From: Chrysomallon squamiferum
Taxonomy: Eukaryota > Mollusca > Gastropoda > Neomphalida > Peltospiridae
NCBI GenBank assembly: GCA_012295275.1
Contig: CM022665.1
Span: 42,288,652-42,346,151 of the forward strand
Length of the DNA: 57,500 nt
Reading direction: 5' to 3'
Part shown: piece by piece, positions 10,590 to 21,538 of the stretch
Layout: each line of letters begins with the position of its first letter
Position numbering within the stretch: the first letter of the stretch is position 1
The notes under the pieces: generated by a model
Database searches by the model: none
Told to the model about the DNA's origin: nothing
What the model saw: only the letters and a program-made list of their open reading frames with translations
Made by a program: the position numbers and the translations under genes

Positions 10590-11890
10590 TTATACAGAAT
10601 ATTGCACATACCATACCATAATTTCATAGGTCATTCTTTCCAATAACATTTTATAACAGTGCAATTTAATACGCAAGTGTATTATACAGAAATTATTTCA
10701 CGTATTATTATTATTATTATTATTATACAATAGTATGAGTTAATAAGTCATTGTCGACACCTGTATTATATAGAAAATAGAGCACATTATTATTATACAG
10801 TATAATGTCATTTTATGCGTTTTTGTATTCATCATTAAACAGAAATATTGCTAATTATAAATATACAAAACAACGTCATTTTAAACGTCATTTAATACTA
10901 TATGGATACTATAGTACAAAGTATTATTACAGAAAACACGTTGTTTAATACATCATTGTATCCACTTATAATACAAAGAAAATATTACACATAAAACTAC
11001 TATACATCATCATTTTACCCATATTGTATAGAAAGTATTGCACATACTATTATTATACAGTAGGTTATTTAATACGTCAATGTATTCACCCATGTTATTA
11101 TTATACAGTACGTCAACCCAAATCATAACTCAAACTATTATTATGAATATTATAAAATATTACATAATTTAATACGTCATTGCATTTACCCATATTGTAT
11201 AGAAAGTATTGCACATACTATTTTATACAATACAACGTCATTTAATAGCTCGGTGTATTAACTAGTATTATAAAGAAAATACTGCAACATTTTTTATTAT
11301 CATTTGATACGTCATTGTACTCACCCGTATTACATAATAAATATTGCACGTACTATTATTATACAATATGTTATTTAATATATTCACCAGGATTACATAA
11401 TAAATATTGCACGTACTGTTATTATACAGTAAGTTATTTAATACGTCAGTGTATTCACCCGTATTACATAATAAATATTGCACGTACTATTATTATACAA
11501 TATGTTATTTAATACGTTAATGTATTCACCATGACTACATAATAAATATTGCACGTACTGTTATTATACAGTAGGTTATTTAATATATTCACCAGGATTA
11601 CATAATAAATATTGCATGAACTATTATTATACAGGTTATTTAATATATTCACCAGGATTACATAATAAATATTGCACGTACTATTATTATACAGTAAGTT
11701 ATTTAATAGGTTATTGTACTCACCCGTATTACATGATAAATATTGCACGTAATATTATTATACAGTAGGTTATTTAATACGTCATTGCATTCACCCATGT
11801 TATTATTATACAGTACGTCAACCCATATTATATGGAAATCATAACTTATATTATTATTATGAATATTACGTCATCTAATACGTTTCGCTG
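10590..11890. repeat. 1.3-kb satellite of 60-71 bp units
   Basis: The core AAATATTGCACGTACT recurs at 11342, 11405, 11476, 11547, 11610, 11670 and 11741 (spacings 63, 71, 71, 63, 60, 71), each followed by ATTATTATACA, GTTATTTAATA and ATTCACC. More diverged units extend left to about 10590. A block of roughly 105 bp holding TTATTATACAGTACGTCAAC occurs at 11052-11155 and 11757-11860, about 705 bp apart, so there is a higher-order repeat. Short ATG frames on both strands are repeat artefacts. Confidence 0.93.
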
Positions 11891-12919
11891 TATTACGTTG
11901 TGGTTATCACTCAAGGTCATTCGATCACGCTTTGTGATACGACCAACACAAAAATACTGGCACGTGATTACAGCAGGTAACGTAATATCATAAAGGATGT
12001 GGCTTTGTGGCCAGTTTTCTGATAAATTGTAGCAGTTTGAATTTTTTTTTTTTTTTTTTTTGGTCTAATAATAAAATAATAGCACGTGTCATATTAAATT
12101 CAAATCAGAGAACCGTGTTCTTTAAGATCAGCTGTTACGTTATTAAACTATAAAGAAGAATGAAAAAAAAAAAAAAAAAAAATGTTTTTGCCTTTATCTT
12201 TGAAAGACCGACTGATGAGACCGTGCTGTTGGTTGGAACGGGAAATAATTGTTTTATTACAAAATGGTGAATGATGGAAACTTTCTTTTCTTTTCTCTTT
12301 AAAACATGTCAAGACTGATGTTTAGAAATTAATTACTGGCTGGATACAGAAATAATTCTCACGTGAAGAATTAGAGATTAAAATAAATTTCGTTTTAACT
12401 TTTCTTTAAAATGCACCACGTCCGATTTTGTGATTTTACAGTGGAAAATACTCGTTAACGACAAATTAGTCATTAAAATAAATTTAGTATGTGATTTTCG
12501 TGTTTTCTTTAACATACACGAAAACGTATATCAGCGTTTTGAGAAGTCTTGATTGGAACTGGAAAGCATCGGTTTATGACAAATTAGTGATAAAGATGAA
12601 ATTTATTTCTGTTCTCTTTAAAACACACAATTTTACACTCAGGATTTAAATACTAGTAAAACTGGTTGGATTGGGAAATTACTCTTATTCACTTATTTAT
12701 TTATTTATTTATTTATTTTGAATTCTGTAATAAATAAAACGTATAAATTCCATATTTACTGAAATAATAATTATTATTAATTCGTTTTTTTTTTTTTTTT
12801 TTAAATATATTACGATTTTCTGTATGATATCGATATTTTAATTTGGAATAGTCTCTTTTTTCCCTCGTGTACATAAGAAATCTATAACGCGGTTTTAATC
12901 ATCCAAATCTAATTATCCA
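11891..12919. other. AT-rich spacer
   Basis: Single-copy AT-rich sequence with a T22 run (about 12040-12061), an A19 run (about 12164-12182) and (TTTA)n near 12690-12717. No gene or regulatory cluster recognised. Confidence 0.6.
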
Positions 12920-13320
12920 TGACAACTTGACGTCATCTCTCGTTAATCTGCACCTGTCTATAATGGACAGTACCGTGAAATAGATACCCCTGACCCAATT
13001 TCAGCCAGTCATTATTTCCCCGAGTCCGGCGTTCAGACCACGCCTCTTTGTCAACTGTTTGTGTTTTCTAAAACGGGGAAGATTCTCTTCGCCATTATTG
13101 CGAAAGTTTCGTGAGGATTGCTTGTCTCGCAGTCGTGAGCTCTAATGAGCAGCCGGTATTGTCCAGAGCCGGTGGACAATGGCGAGCTCGCGCGCGCTGC
13201 ACGAGCGGACGCCGAGTCACGTGCACAGTTACAATCTGCGTTATGAAACGGTGTTTTAATTCTAACGCAACAAAGCGTCGAAGAGTTTCTTTGTCAGACG
13301 TAATCTCTTGTAAAAATAAT
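12920..13320. promoter_or_regulatory. GC-richer island with CRE and CpG-rich core
   Basis: A full CRE, TGACGTCA, sits at 12928-12935. The stretch 13080-13260 is the most CpG-rich part of the first 17 kb (GAGCTCGCGCGCGCTGC, then an E-box in GAGTCACGTGCAC). The 112-codon plus-strand frame starting at 13111 begins with GTG and runs into a T-tract; its product is not recognised. A TATA-less promoter or first exon is possible but unproven. Confidence 0.25.
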
Positions 13321-13544
13321 TTACATTTTTTTTTCTTTTTCTTTTTTTTCTATCCTGTAACAGACAAAGACTGGTTTGTCCACACACAATCTAGCGGAGT
13401 TTCTCTGTGTTGTAGAAATTTGATTAAAATCGTCGTCGTTTTCATTTAATAATAAAGTGAAGGTCAACTTTGTGTTTTGTATTTAACTCTGTATGTATGT
13501 GTATATATGTATGTATACGTATGTATGTATATATATGTATGTGT

Positions 13545-13587
<43 letters not shown>

Positions 13588-13734
13588 TATATGCATGTAT
13601 ATAATTCAGTATGTATGAATGGGAGGACTGATGGATGGATGGATGTATGTGTAGGTATTATAAGTATGCATGTCTATGTATGTGTGTCTGTGTATGTTTT
13701 TGTGTACGTATGTATGTGTGTGTATGTATTTTAG
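13321..13734. repeat. T-tracts and (TATG)/(TG) microsatellites
   Basis: Two T-rich runs near 13327-13350, then interrupted TATG/TG repeats from about 13486 to 13730 with a (GT)n core at 13553-13584. A short GGAT run lies at 13630-13645. Confidence 0.9.
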
Positions 13735-13936
13735 GATTTCGAATATTCTCTGTCTTATGTACGTCTGAACAGACTCTGTACATAGACAATATTTGGGAAC
13801 GCACTGGCGCAGGAGGACAAAGTCCAATCATGACCTCACAAACCCGTCAGATGCCGCTGACGAGACTCGAACGTATGACACCCATTCACCCGCACTCCGA
13901 AGGCGTACGACGTTACGGTCGGGCCATCAAGACAAC
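13735..13936 (-). mobile_element. minus-strand tRNA-derived SINE-like block
   Basis: Read on the minus strand: GATGGCCCGACCGTAAC (A-box-like), CGCCTTCGGAGTGCGGG (anticodon-arm-like), then ACGTTCGAGTCTCG (B-box-like, 9 of 11) about 54 bases on, as in tRNAs with a long variable arm. The body follows and contains a perfect stem-loop CGTCAG-6-CTGACG (13845-13862). The block is GC-rich and sits abruptly between two TATG microsatellites (to 13730, from 13939), as if inserted into one. No second copy lies in this window. Confidence 0.5.
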
Positions 13937-14420
13937 CTTATGTATGTATGTATGTATGTGTGTGTATGTGCGTATATGGATGGATGGATGTATGTATACA
14001 AACCGATGTATGTCTATAGTATTCTCTGTATTCAATTTACTTTTTTTTTAATCCAAGCAAATGTATGTTTAATATGTTAGAAAATTGACTGGAGAGAATG
14101 TTTGATATGCCTCTAAGTAATATCTCTGTACAAACCGGTGCAAGGAAGAGGTCTTATTATTTACTGTTTTATAACATTTTTTTCTTGACTATCCTGTCAG
14201 GCATAAAATACATCAGCAATATGACTTTCTAACTCATAGCTGTACTTAATGACTTAATTAATTTTAACTAAAATCGTAAAATATTTTTTTTTGGCATTAA
14301 CATGGAAATTTCGCATTTAGCACATCGAGAAATAAAATGAAAAATACTATTTAAAGTTAATTTGTAATATTTTCTAGTTGTATTTGTAATTATTAAATTA
14401 AGAAAGAGTAATTCGGCAGT
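13937..14420. other. (TATG)n then AT-rich spacer
   Basis: TATG and GGAT repeats to about 13998, then single-copy AT-rich sequence. Nothing else seen. Confidence 0.6.
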
Positions 14421-14438
14421 ATCACGTGATCACGTGAT
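14421..14438. promoter_or_regulatory. double E-box perfect palindrome
   Basis: ATCACGTGATCACGTGAT is an 18-bp perfect palindrome made of two abutting TCACGTGA octamers, the high-affinity site of bHLH-leucine-zipper factors such as the MITF/TFE and USF families. It lies in plain AT-rich DNA with no visible promoter next to it. Confidence 0.4.
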
Positions 14439-14727
14439 TGTAAATTTTTCTTAATGAGATGATTAGTTTGTACGTTGAGTTGTCGGGTTCAAGGTAAAAA
14501 CTTTTTTATTTTATTTTTTATTTTTTTAAATTTTTATTATTTCTTTTCATTTCTTCTTATGATACTTTTTTCTTTCAAGATTTTTAACCTTTTAAGAGTT
14601 AAGTGATCAGAAAATGATTTCGGTGTTAATTGTGTTTGCAAGAAATAAAGTGAAAAGACTTTTGCTACAGCTATTTGCAGTAAAACATTTTTTATTGTAA
14701 TCAATTATAAATATATATATATATATA
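14439..14727. other. AT-rich spacer
   Basis: Nothing recognised. Confidence 0.6.
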
Positions 14728-14737
14728 AATGAATAAA

Positions 14738-14798
<61 letters not shown>

Positions 14799-14799
14799 C

Positions 14800-14849
<50 letters not shown>

Positions 14850-14888
14850 TAATAATAATAATAATGATAATAATAATGATAATAATAA
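14728..14888. repeat. (AAAT)n / (AAT)n array
   Basis: (AAAT)n at 14728-14755 passes into (AAT)n with scattered GAC and GAT triplets to 14888. Minus-strand frames read poly-L or poly-Y and are artefacts. Confidence 0.95.
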
Positions 14889-15588
14889 AATATAAAGTAC
14901 AAAGTATAATGGAAAAAGAAATTTCAAAAAATTAAAAAGATAAGAAAAAAGATAAAGAAAAGAAAAAGAGAAGAAAAGAAAAGACCCCCCTCACACACTA
15001 AAACCAAAACAAAATAAATAAATATGTAAGGCTGGCAGAGAACAAATAAATAAACTAAATAACAGAATCAACAACAACAACTACAACAACAACAACAACA
15101 AAACCAAATAACAGAATCAACAACAACAACAGCAACAACAACAACAATTGTTTAAAATAAAATACAGAAAACAAAGATAAGCCATAACAAAATTATTTTG
15201 GAGTTTAAATTTAGAAATACATTTGGTCGTTTCAAAATAATTCTTTCTTTCTTGTTCTCCAACTTTTTTTTTTTTTTTTTTTTTTCGTCTTCTTCTTCTT
15301 ATTATTTTTTTTATTTTTTTTATTATTATTTTTTTTTCTTTTCAGTAATTACAGTACCTTATTCTAACATATGTAATTAATACGTTTTTAACGAGATGTT
15401 TTATAAATCAGAAGACTTCGGTTCAAACGTAATAAGGAAATCCCATCCCAGGTAATTTGGACATTGTTGTCGAAGCCATTACTGTACATTACTTAATCCA
15501 TGTAATTATAATAATAATTTAATCAGCACGTTAAACACAGGATAATACCTTGTTTACTATAAAAACCTCAGCTGGAAATATTTAAAGA

Positions 15589-15625
<37 letters not shown>

Positions 15626-15790
15626 TAATTTCTTTTCTGTCGTTATATATTTTTTTTCTTTCCAGAATTTTCGATCTGAAAAACTTAATCAGACAGGCAG
15701 GTGAAACCTGCGACTAAGGAAAGGATGAAAAAAAAAAAAAAATAAATTCAAAAAAAAAAAAAAATAAAATGTAATAGTGTTAATTTATAT
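14889..15790. other. low-complexity AT-rich region
   Basis: GAAAA repeats (14940-14985), CAA triplets twice following AACAGAATCAA (about 15061-15103 and 15112-15147), T-runs at about 15264-15285 and 15592-15619, and A-runs near 15728-15765. No gene. Confidence 0.7.
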
Positions 15791-15930
15791 AATAGTAGTA
15801 GTAATGACAGGAGTAGTAGTAGTTGTTGTTGTTGAGGTAGCATAGCAGTTGTGCGACTAAGGAAAGAAACAGGACAATTTTTTTTTTTTTAAATGTAGCT
15901 GTTGTTGCTGTAGGAATGGTAGAAGTATTG

Positions 15931-15970
<40 letters not shown>

Positions 15971-16390
15971 CTGAGATGGTAGCAGTAGTAGTAGCAACTT
16001 TGATACTGGTGCTGATGTTGTTTGTATCAATAACAACAGAGGAATTTGTTGTAGTAGTTGTTGCTATAGTAGTTGTACTGATAGCATTAACGGTAGTAGT
16101 GTAGTAGTAGTAGTAGTAGAGATTTTAGTAGTAGACGTACTAGCGGACCGTATTTAGCAATAGAAGTAATAGCAGTAATAATTATGGTAACAGTTTTTCT
16201 AGTAGTAATTGGTAATAGTAGTAGCAGTAGTGATTATGATGATGATGCTGATGATGGTGCTGATGACGATGACAATGAAGACAATGCAACACAATTAACA
16301 ACAACTCGTATTACATTACTGCTACTACGTTTTACTAATGCTACGAGTACCACGTTTATGCTACCAATATTTCTACTGCTCTGCTGAAGT
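15791..16390. repeat. (AGT)n-rich degenerate trinucleotide region
   Basis: AGT/GTT triplets dominate, with the purest run at about 15927-15970, and GAT/GAC triplets at 16228-16285. Plus-strand frames give poly-V or poly-S/D and are artefacts. Confidence 0.85.
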
Positions 16391-16563
16391 TACTACAACA
16401 ACGACGATGATCATGATGATAAAAACAACAGCAGCGATAACAAAGACAACAAAATGATAATAATAACAATAACAAAATAAAAATAAGAATAACTACAATT
16501 ACATCAACAACAACAACAATAACAATAATACTAAAATTATTAAATAATAATAATAATAACAAC

Positions 16564-16613
<50 letters not shown>

Positions 16614-16625
16614 TAATAGTAATAA
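16391..16625. repeat. (AAC)/(AAT) trinucleotide region
   Basis: Interrupted ACA/AAC and AAT triplets, purest at about 16568-16610. Confidence 0.88.
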
Positions 16626-16699
16626 AATCCCTAATAAATTCAGCCCACAGCACAATAACAGAGATTTGACCTCCATTGTATACTCAACAATCAAATTTG

Positions 16700-16905
16700 A
16701 CCTTCACTCTCTTATTAGATAAGAAGACGGTAATGGCCCCGCTAGCTCTAACACTTTTTTTTTTTTTTTTTTTTTTATCACTGTTATTATGAACACCCCT
16801 CTGTCCTTGCATGACTCAGCTAAGAGGGACAGCCCCTGGGCCAAAGGCGAGGGCGGGTCCAAATCTTTTGGTAGGTTCGTGGATCCCAATCCACCGATTT
16901 TTAAA
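16700..16905. other. GC-richer block with a short dispersed repeat
   Basis: GGTAATGGCCCCGCTAGCTC (from 16729) matches 42950-42973 at 20 of 24 positions. It is followed by a T-run (about 16757-16776) and a GC-rich segment (16795-16870). On the minus strand the order is GC-rich segment, A-run, repeat. This may be a retroelement fragment, but only the short core has a second copy here. Confidence 0.35.
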
Positions 16906-17200
16906 TTATTTTTTTATTTTATTTTGACTAATCAGAAAAATCCTGTAAAGATGATTTTATTGGTGATGATGATAATAATAACGATGATGGTTGTGATGGT
17001 GATGATGATGATGATGATAATATGAGTATTATTACATTAATTTTTTTATATTTTTTTTATATTTTGCATAATCTGAAAAAAAAAAAAAATAAAAAAAGGT
17101 GATGATAGTGAAATAACGATATTGGTTATGATATGATAATTATGATGATGTTGATGATGATGATAATGATGATGATATGAGTATTGCATTATCACAAAAT
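16906..17200. repeat. (GAT)-rich trinucleotide region
   Basis: Two clusters of GAT/GTT triplets (16960-17023 and 17100-17180) separated by T/A-runs near 17040-17098. The second cluster repeats phrases of the first (GATGATGATGATAATATGAG at about 17004, GATGATGATATGAG at about 17166). Confidence 0.85.
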
Positions 17201-17219
17201 GTTGTCGTGTTTCATTATG

Positions 17220-17470
17220 ACGTTGTTTTACACAATCCCGCGTCGACAGCGACGACTTCAAAGAAAACATCAGTCCAGAGATTTACGGGGGTGGGACTGC
17301 GTACCTCCGACCACGCCCCTGGACCCGCTGCTGCTGAAATGGGAATGGGCGGAACCTGCCTTTCACTGCTGTAGTGTTCTTTGTCCACGTCAGTCCTGAC
17401 GTCTCAGGTTTCGAGGGTTTAGGTGGCCGAAATGTTTGATGGGCAAACAATGGATTCATCGTAAACGAAT
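17220..17470. promoter_or_regulatory. GC-richer island with GC-box-like words and a CRE half-site
   Basis: Contains GGGGGTGGGAC, CCACGCCCC and GGGCGG, all GC-box-like, plus CCTGACGTCTCAGG (17395-17408), an inverted repeat with 5-bp arms around a CRE core. Frames of 65-71 codons are unrecognised. Promoter-like composition only. Confidence 0.25.
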
Positions 17471-17770
17471 TGCGGGGTATTGCGAAAAAAAAAAAAAAAA
17501 AATGTCAGATGTTAGGATAAAGGTTTTGTGAAGGTCATTTATTGTATTGCGGGTTTTTTGTTGTTGTTGTTGTTGTTATTATTTATTTATTTATTTAATG
17601 ACCGTTATCATTATCATGATTATTATTTCTGCAGTACTTAATATCATCAGCATGATCTTCGTTGTTGTTGTTATTGCTATTTTATTCTTGTTGAATTTGT
17701 TATTTGCTTCTTCTTCTTCTTCTTCTTATCGTTGTTATTAATATTACTACTGCTACAGTGACCGCTGCTG

Positions 17771-17839
<69 letters not shown>

Positions 17840-17895
17840 ATACTAATACTAATACTATTACTGCTAGGCATATTATTATTACAACTTATTAAATT
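17471..17895. repeat. A-run, (GTT), (TTC) and (ACT) arrays
   Basis: A18 near 17484-17501; GTT run at 17560-17577; TTTA run to 17597; TTC run at 17706-17727; (ACT)n at about 17769-17840, pure for over 60 bp. Confidence 0.9.
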
Positions 17896-18365
17896 GTAAT
17901 AATGTTTTTAAGTATCCCGCTAAAGATCTCACTACATATCGATTATATCAGATTTTGATCCAGGGACTGACAAAAAGAAAGATATCTGAACAATTAATAA
18001 ATGTAAAAATATCTAAATAAATAACTAAATAAATAAATAAATACAGTTTCACTCTGTCTGTCTGATTCTTCCACTATTTTTGATTATTAAATAATATTCT
18101 AACTAAATTCTTAATACAGTCACTTACACCGTGTTTCTTTCTGAATGACCAGATATTCATTTCAATAACCAGCGATAAAAACAAAATTAAAAAAAACCCA
18201 GTCTGCTTCAGTGATTATATTAAACAAAACTGATATCAACTTAACAGAATATTCAACCGAATTTCAAGACTTTGTCAATATTCTAGATAAAACATTCTTT
18301 TCCATTCAGTTGAATAGATGATAGATATTCTACACACTTTATGAATTTATGTTTATTTGTATCTT
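17896..18365. other. AT-rich spacer
   Basis: Single-copy AT-rich sequence. Nothing recognised. Confidence 0.6.
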
Positions 18366-18503
18366 TGTGTATTTATGTATGTGTTTGTAAATATGTCCGT
18401 TTGTATGTATGTATGTATGTATGTATGTACGTATATGTATGTATGTATGTATGTATGTACGTGTACGTATGTATGTTTATATGTCGAGGTTAGAACACAT
18501 CTG

Positions 18504-18543
<40 letters not shown>

Positions 18544-18575
18544 TATAGATATAGATATAGATTTAGATATAAATA
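18366..18575. repeat. (TATG)n, (TA)n and (GATATA)n
   Basis: TATG tetranucleotides to about 18480, (TA)n at 18504-18535, then AGATAT hexamers to about 18570. Confidence 0.93.
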
Positions 18576-18839
18576 TGAAATTGTCTGGCCCAGTGTACGT
18601 GCTTGTTACTCACTATGATACAACAATCGCCAATGAAAACCACAACAGACAAACAGACTGATTTTACAGATCACAGAAAATCCTTTAACTTGGATTGTCT
18701 CTTTCTTTCTTTCTTTCGTGTATAAAATAACATTATGTCAACATACGATAACAATAACTCCTCTTCGTGCAAAGATTTCTTCTACGTTTTTCTAGCAATT
18801 CATGTGAAAAACGCCCACAATAAAAAAAAAAAAAGCCGA
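18576..18839. other. unique spacer
   Basis: Single-copy sequence with a short TTTC run near 18700-18716. Nothing recognised. Confidence 0.6.
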
Positions 18840-19075
18840 GACATTCTCCCAGATGGACAAGCCAATTGCTCCGTTAACAAATGACCATTGGCTATTTGTC
18901 CGAACGCGCTATAACGCCCGCCCACTTCCATATAAGGAAAAGCGGTATTGATCGCGGACGAGAGAATCCCGAGTGGACGGCAGACTGGTCATTCGAGGAC
19001 AAAACGCCTCTCAAGCTGTAAATTAAAAAGGACAGCAGTGGACAAGAGCGGAATGTGAAACCAGTCTAAACAAAT
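18840..19075 (+). promoter_or_regulatory. best candidate core promoter
   Basis: In order on the plus strand: CCAAT (18862-18866), its inverse ATTGG (18887-18891), a GC-box-like CGCCCGCCCAC (18915-18925), an ETS-like ACTTCC (18924-18929), and CCATATAAGG (18928-18937). The last matches the CArG consensus of serum response factor and embeds TATAAG. A start near 18960 would fit a TATA box at about -30 and CCAAT at about -75 and -100. Downstream is about 110 bp of GC-balanced sequence, then a T26 run. CArG matches alone are expected by chance at this base composition; the ordered cluster is what supports the call. Confidence 0.35.
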
Positions 19076-19077
19076 TC

Positions 19078-19108
<31 letters not shown>

Positions 19109-19695
19109 GTTCTGGTTTTTATTGTTCGTTTGTTTGCTAGTACTTCCGGTTGCTTCGAGAAACAAAATATTTTTGTTTAATTCGCGTATAAAACTGGAAG
19201 TGAAAAATGTTTTCTTTGAAAGATTGTTTTTTTTTCTTCGTCTTCTTCTTCTTCTTTTTAACAAAGAAGAATATTTTAACAGCGAGTCCAATAATGAAAA
19301 TAAAACGCGATTTTCTAAAAAGTGAAAAAAAAAAAAAAAATGTTATGATTTTTCGAGTATAAAGAGTTCTGAGGACAATACTGCCTGTTTACGATGTGTT
19401 AGCTAGATTTGACAAAACCAAGATATGATAATTGAAAAATGACAAAAAGATTTTGAGAAAAAGATATAACTGCAGTGATAAACCTTTATAACCATCGTAT
19501 GGCTGTTTACAAAATATGTTCAGCTGGGAATCATAAAAAAAAAAAAAAAAAATGATATGAAAGGTGATAGTGTGTTATGATTTCAGAAAATTTTATTCAA
19601 ACTCTACTCCGTTTTGTATTTATAAAAACAAAATTACATGAAATGTCGACATTGAAAATATTAAGCACTGCGTATTTTATTCCTTTTCTTTGCGT
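19076..19695. other. spacer with A/T runs
   Basis: T26 at about 19083-19108, a TTC run near 19238-19255, A-runs near 19324-19340 and 19536-19552. No gene seen. Confidence 0.6.
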
Positions 19696-19870
19696 TTTCG
19701 TCTGTCTGTCTGTCTGTCTCTGCCAAAATGTAGGCGTGTGTGTGTTTGTGTTTGTGTGTGTATTTGCGTACGTGTGTGTGTGTGCGTGTGTGTGTGTGTG
19801 TATAAATTTATGTATGTGTATTTACTTGTGCATAAGTGTGTGAATGTGAGAGCATGTATGTTTAACGATG
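19696..19870. repeat. (GTCT), (GT) and (TATG) microsatellites
   Basis: A short GTCT run (19699-19719) and interrupted GT/GTTT repeats to about 19802, with TATG words to 19862. Confidence 0.85.
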
Positions 19871-20018
19871 AGAGAACAACTTTGAAATTTAAATTATCTA
19901 TCAAACGTTATTAAATATTGAATTAAAACAATAATAATTGAAATAAAATTTCAGTGTCAAATATTTACTGGGTTAAGAAACAACATATTATTTTTAAAGT
20001 TTTATTTAAATAAATTAA

Positions 20019-20058
<40 letters not shown>

Positions 20059-20515
20059 CAAGTTGTTTTGTTAATGTGGCATGAGACTGCACGAAAACGA
20101 GTTTGTAGTCTCTATTATTCTAATTCCTTGCCGTTCATTTACAAGACTGTCAGACGAGGTTGGAGTACAAAAATAGAAAAAATAAAAATCATTTTATTTG
20201 CAATGTGGTGAGCCGCAATATTATAAATGTAAGGCCTTCTTTATATTTATTTTAAATCGTTCTCTGCGCATGAGCAGTTTCTTTCATATCTCTCTTTTCT
20301 GTGTGTACAAATTACCCCTAATAACGGCAACCAGTACTTAAGGAAAGCGCCATTGTGGAAATGTCAGATTCTGTCCCCGTATATTTGCGTAGGAAATTTA
20401 ATTTGTATTAAGCAACCGAGGCGTGGAATTTACAAATGCATGTGCGCGCGCTCACACTCGAAAATGTATTTTAAAAAAAAACCGTGTACCTGAAGCACGC
20501 TTACATACAAATACA
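19871..20515. other. AT-rich spacer with (AAT)n
   Basis: (AAT)n at about 20020-20056. The remainder is single-copy. No gene recognised. Confidence 0.6.
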
Positions 20516-20776
20516 GAAACGTGCGCGCACACACACACACACACACATAGACACGTACACGACTTCTGTAGAAGAAATAGTGATAGCAGCTGCAGTTGTT
20601 GTAGTTAATCTGCAGCAATAGTAGTAGTAGTAGTAATAGTAGTAGTATAAGCAGCACTGATAATAGTAGTTGTAGTAGTAATAAGGAGTGAGTAACAACA
20701 TCGCCATCATTATTATAATATCGACAGTATCATCATGGTTATCATTATTATTATCATCATTATCCTGCTCCTCCTT

Positions 20777-20829
<53 letters not shown>

Positions 20830-20830
20830 A
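20516..20830. repeat. (CA), (AGT), (ATC) and (ATT) arrays
   Basis: (CA)n 20526-20547, AGT triplets 20617-20650, ATC/ATT triplets, and (ATT)n at about 20778-20826. Confidence 0.9.
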
Positions 20831-21505
20831 TCTGATTTATAAAATTATTATACTTTATTCTTCTGGTAAAAATGGGTGCCGTTAAACATTTGAGTAGCTG
20901 TCAGTGTTAACAACGGAACAGTCTTAAAAAAATGCAGTAAGAAATAAAACTTTAAAAACCAGTGGTCCAGATGTTTAAACCAAAACAATACACTGGTCAG
21001 TCACCAAGGTGACAAAACGTTTATCATTCTCTGTCTGTCCAGCTGTTTGTCTGTCTGTCTGTCAAGGATTTTTATAAATCTGATGATGGGTGATGTTTAA
21101 AAACAAAATTCAGGGAGAGAAGAAAAAGAAAAAAAGAAATCCTTGAAGTTGAGTCATGCAGACAGACAGGCCCGTCCTACTTAAACAAACAACAACCTGG
21201 TCACGTTTTTGTTACCCAGTACAGACACCCTTGCAGTGGACAGCAGCTGAGTAGAAAGGAGAGAAAGGTTCCTTATCTGCCAGTTGTTAGGTTTTCTTCA
21301 CGAGAAGACACTGACTGTCATCAGCCCGGTGCAAGAGGTCTTTTCAGCGTGTGAGTCTGGCAGAGTGTGGCTAGGTCATGTCACTTCGGCAGAAGACATT
21401 AGTTTATTAGTTGGGCAGGGCTGAAATGATCTCACGTCAGTGAAAGATTTTATTTCGCTCGATGGGCAGGACTCGGTGTTCCAGGTGACGCGACCCTAAG
21501 TGATT

Positions 21506-21515
<10 letters not shown>
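20831..21515. other. single-copy spacer
   Basis: Moderate GC. GTCACCAAGGTGAC (21000-21013) has perfect 6-bp inverted arms. TCTG repeats near 21048-21063. No gene. Confidence 0.5.
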
Positions 21516-21538
<23 letters not shown>

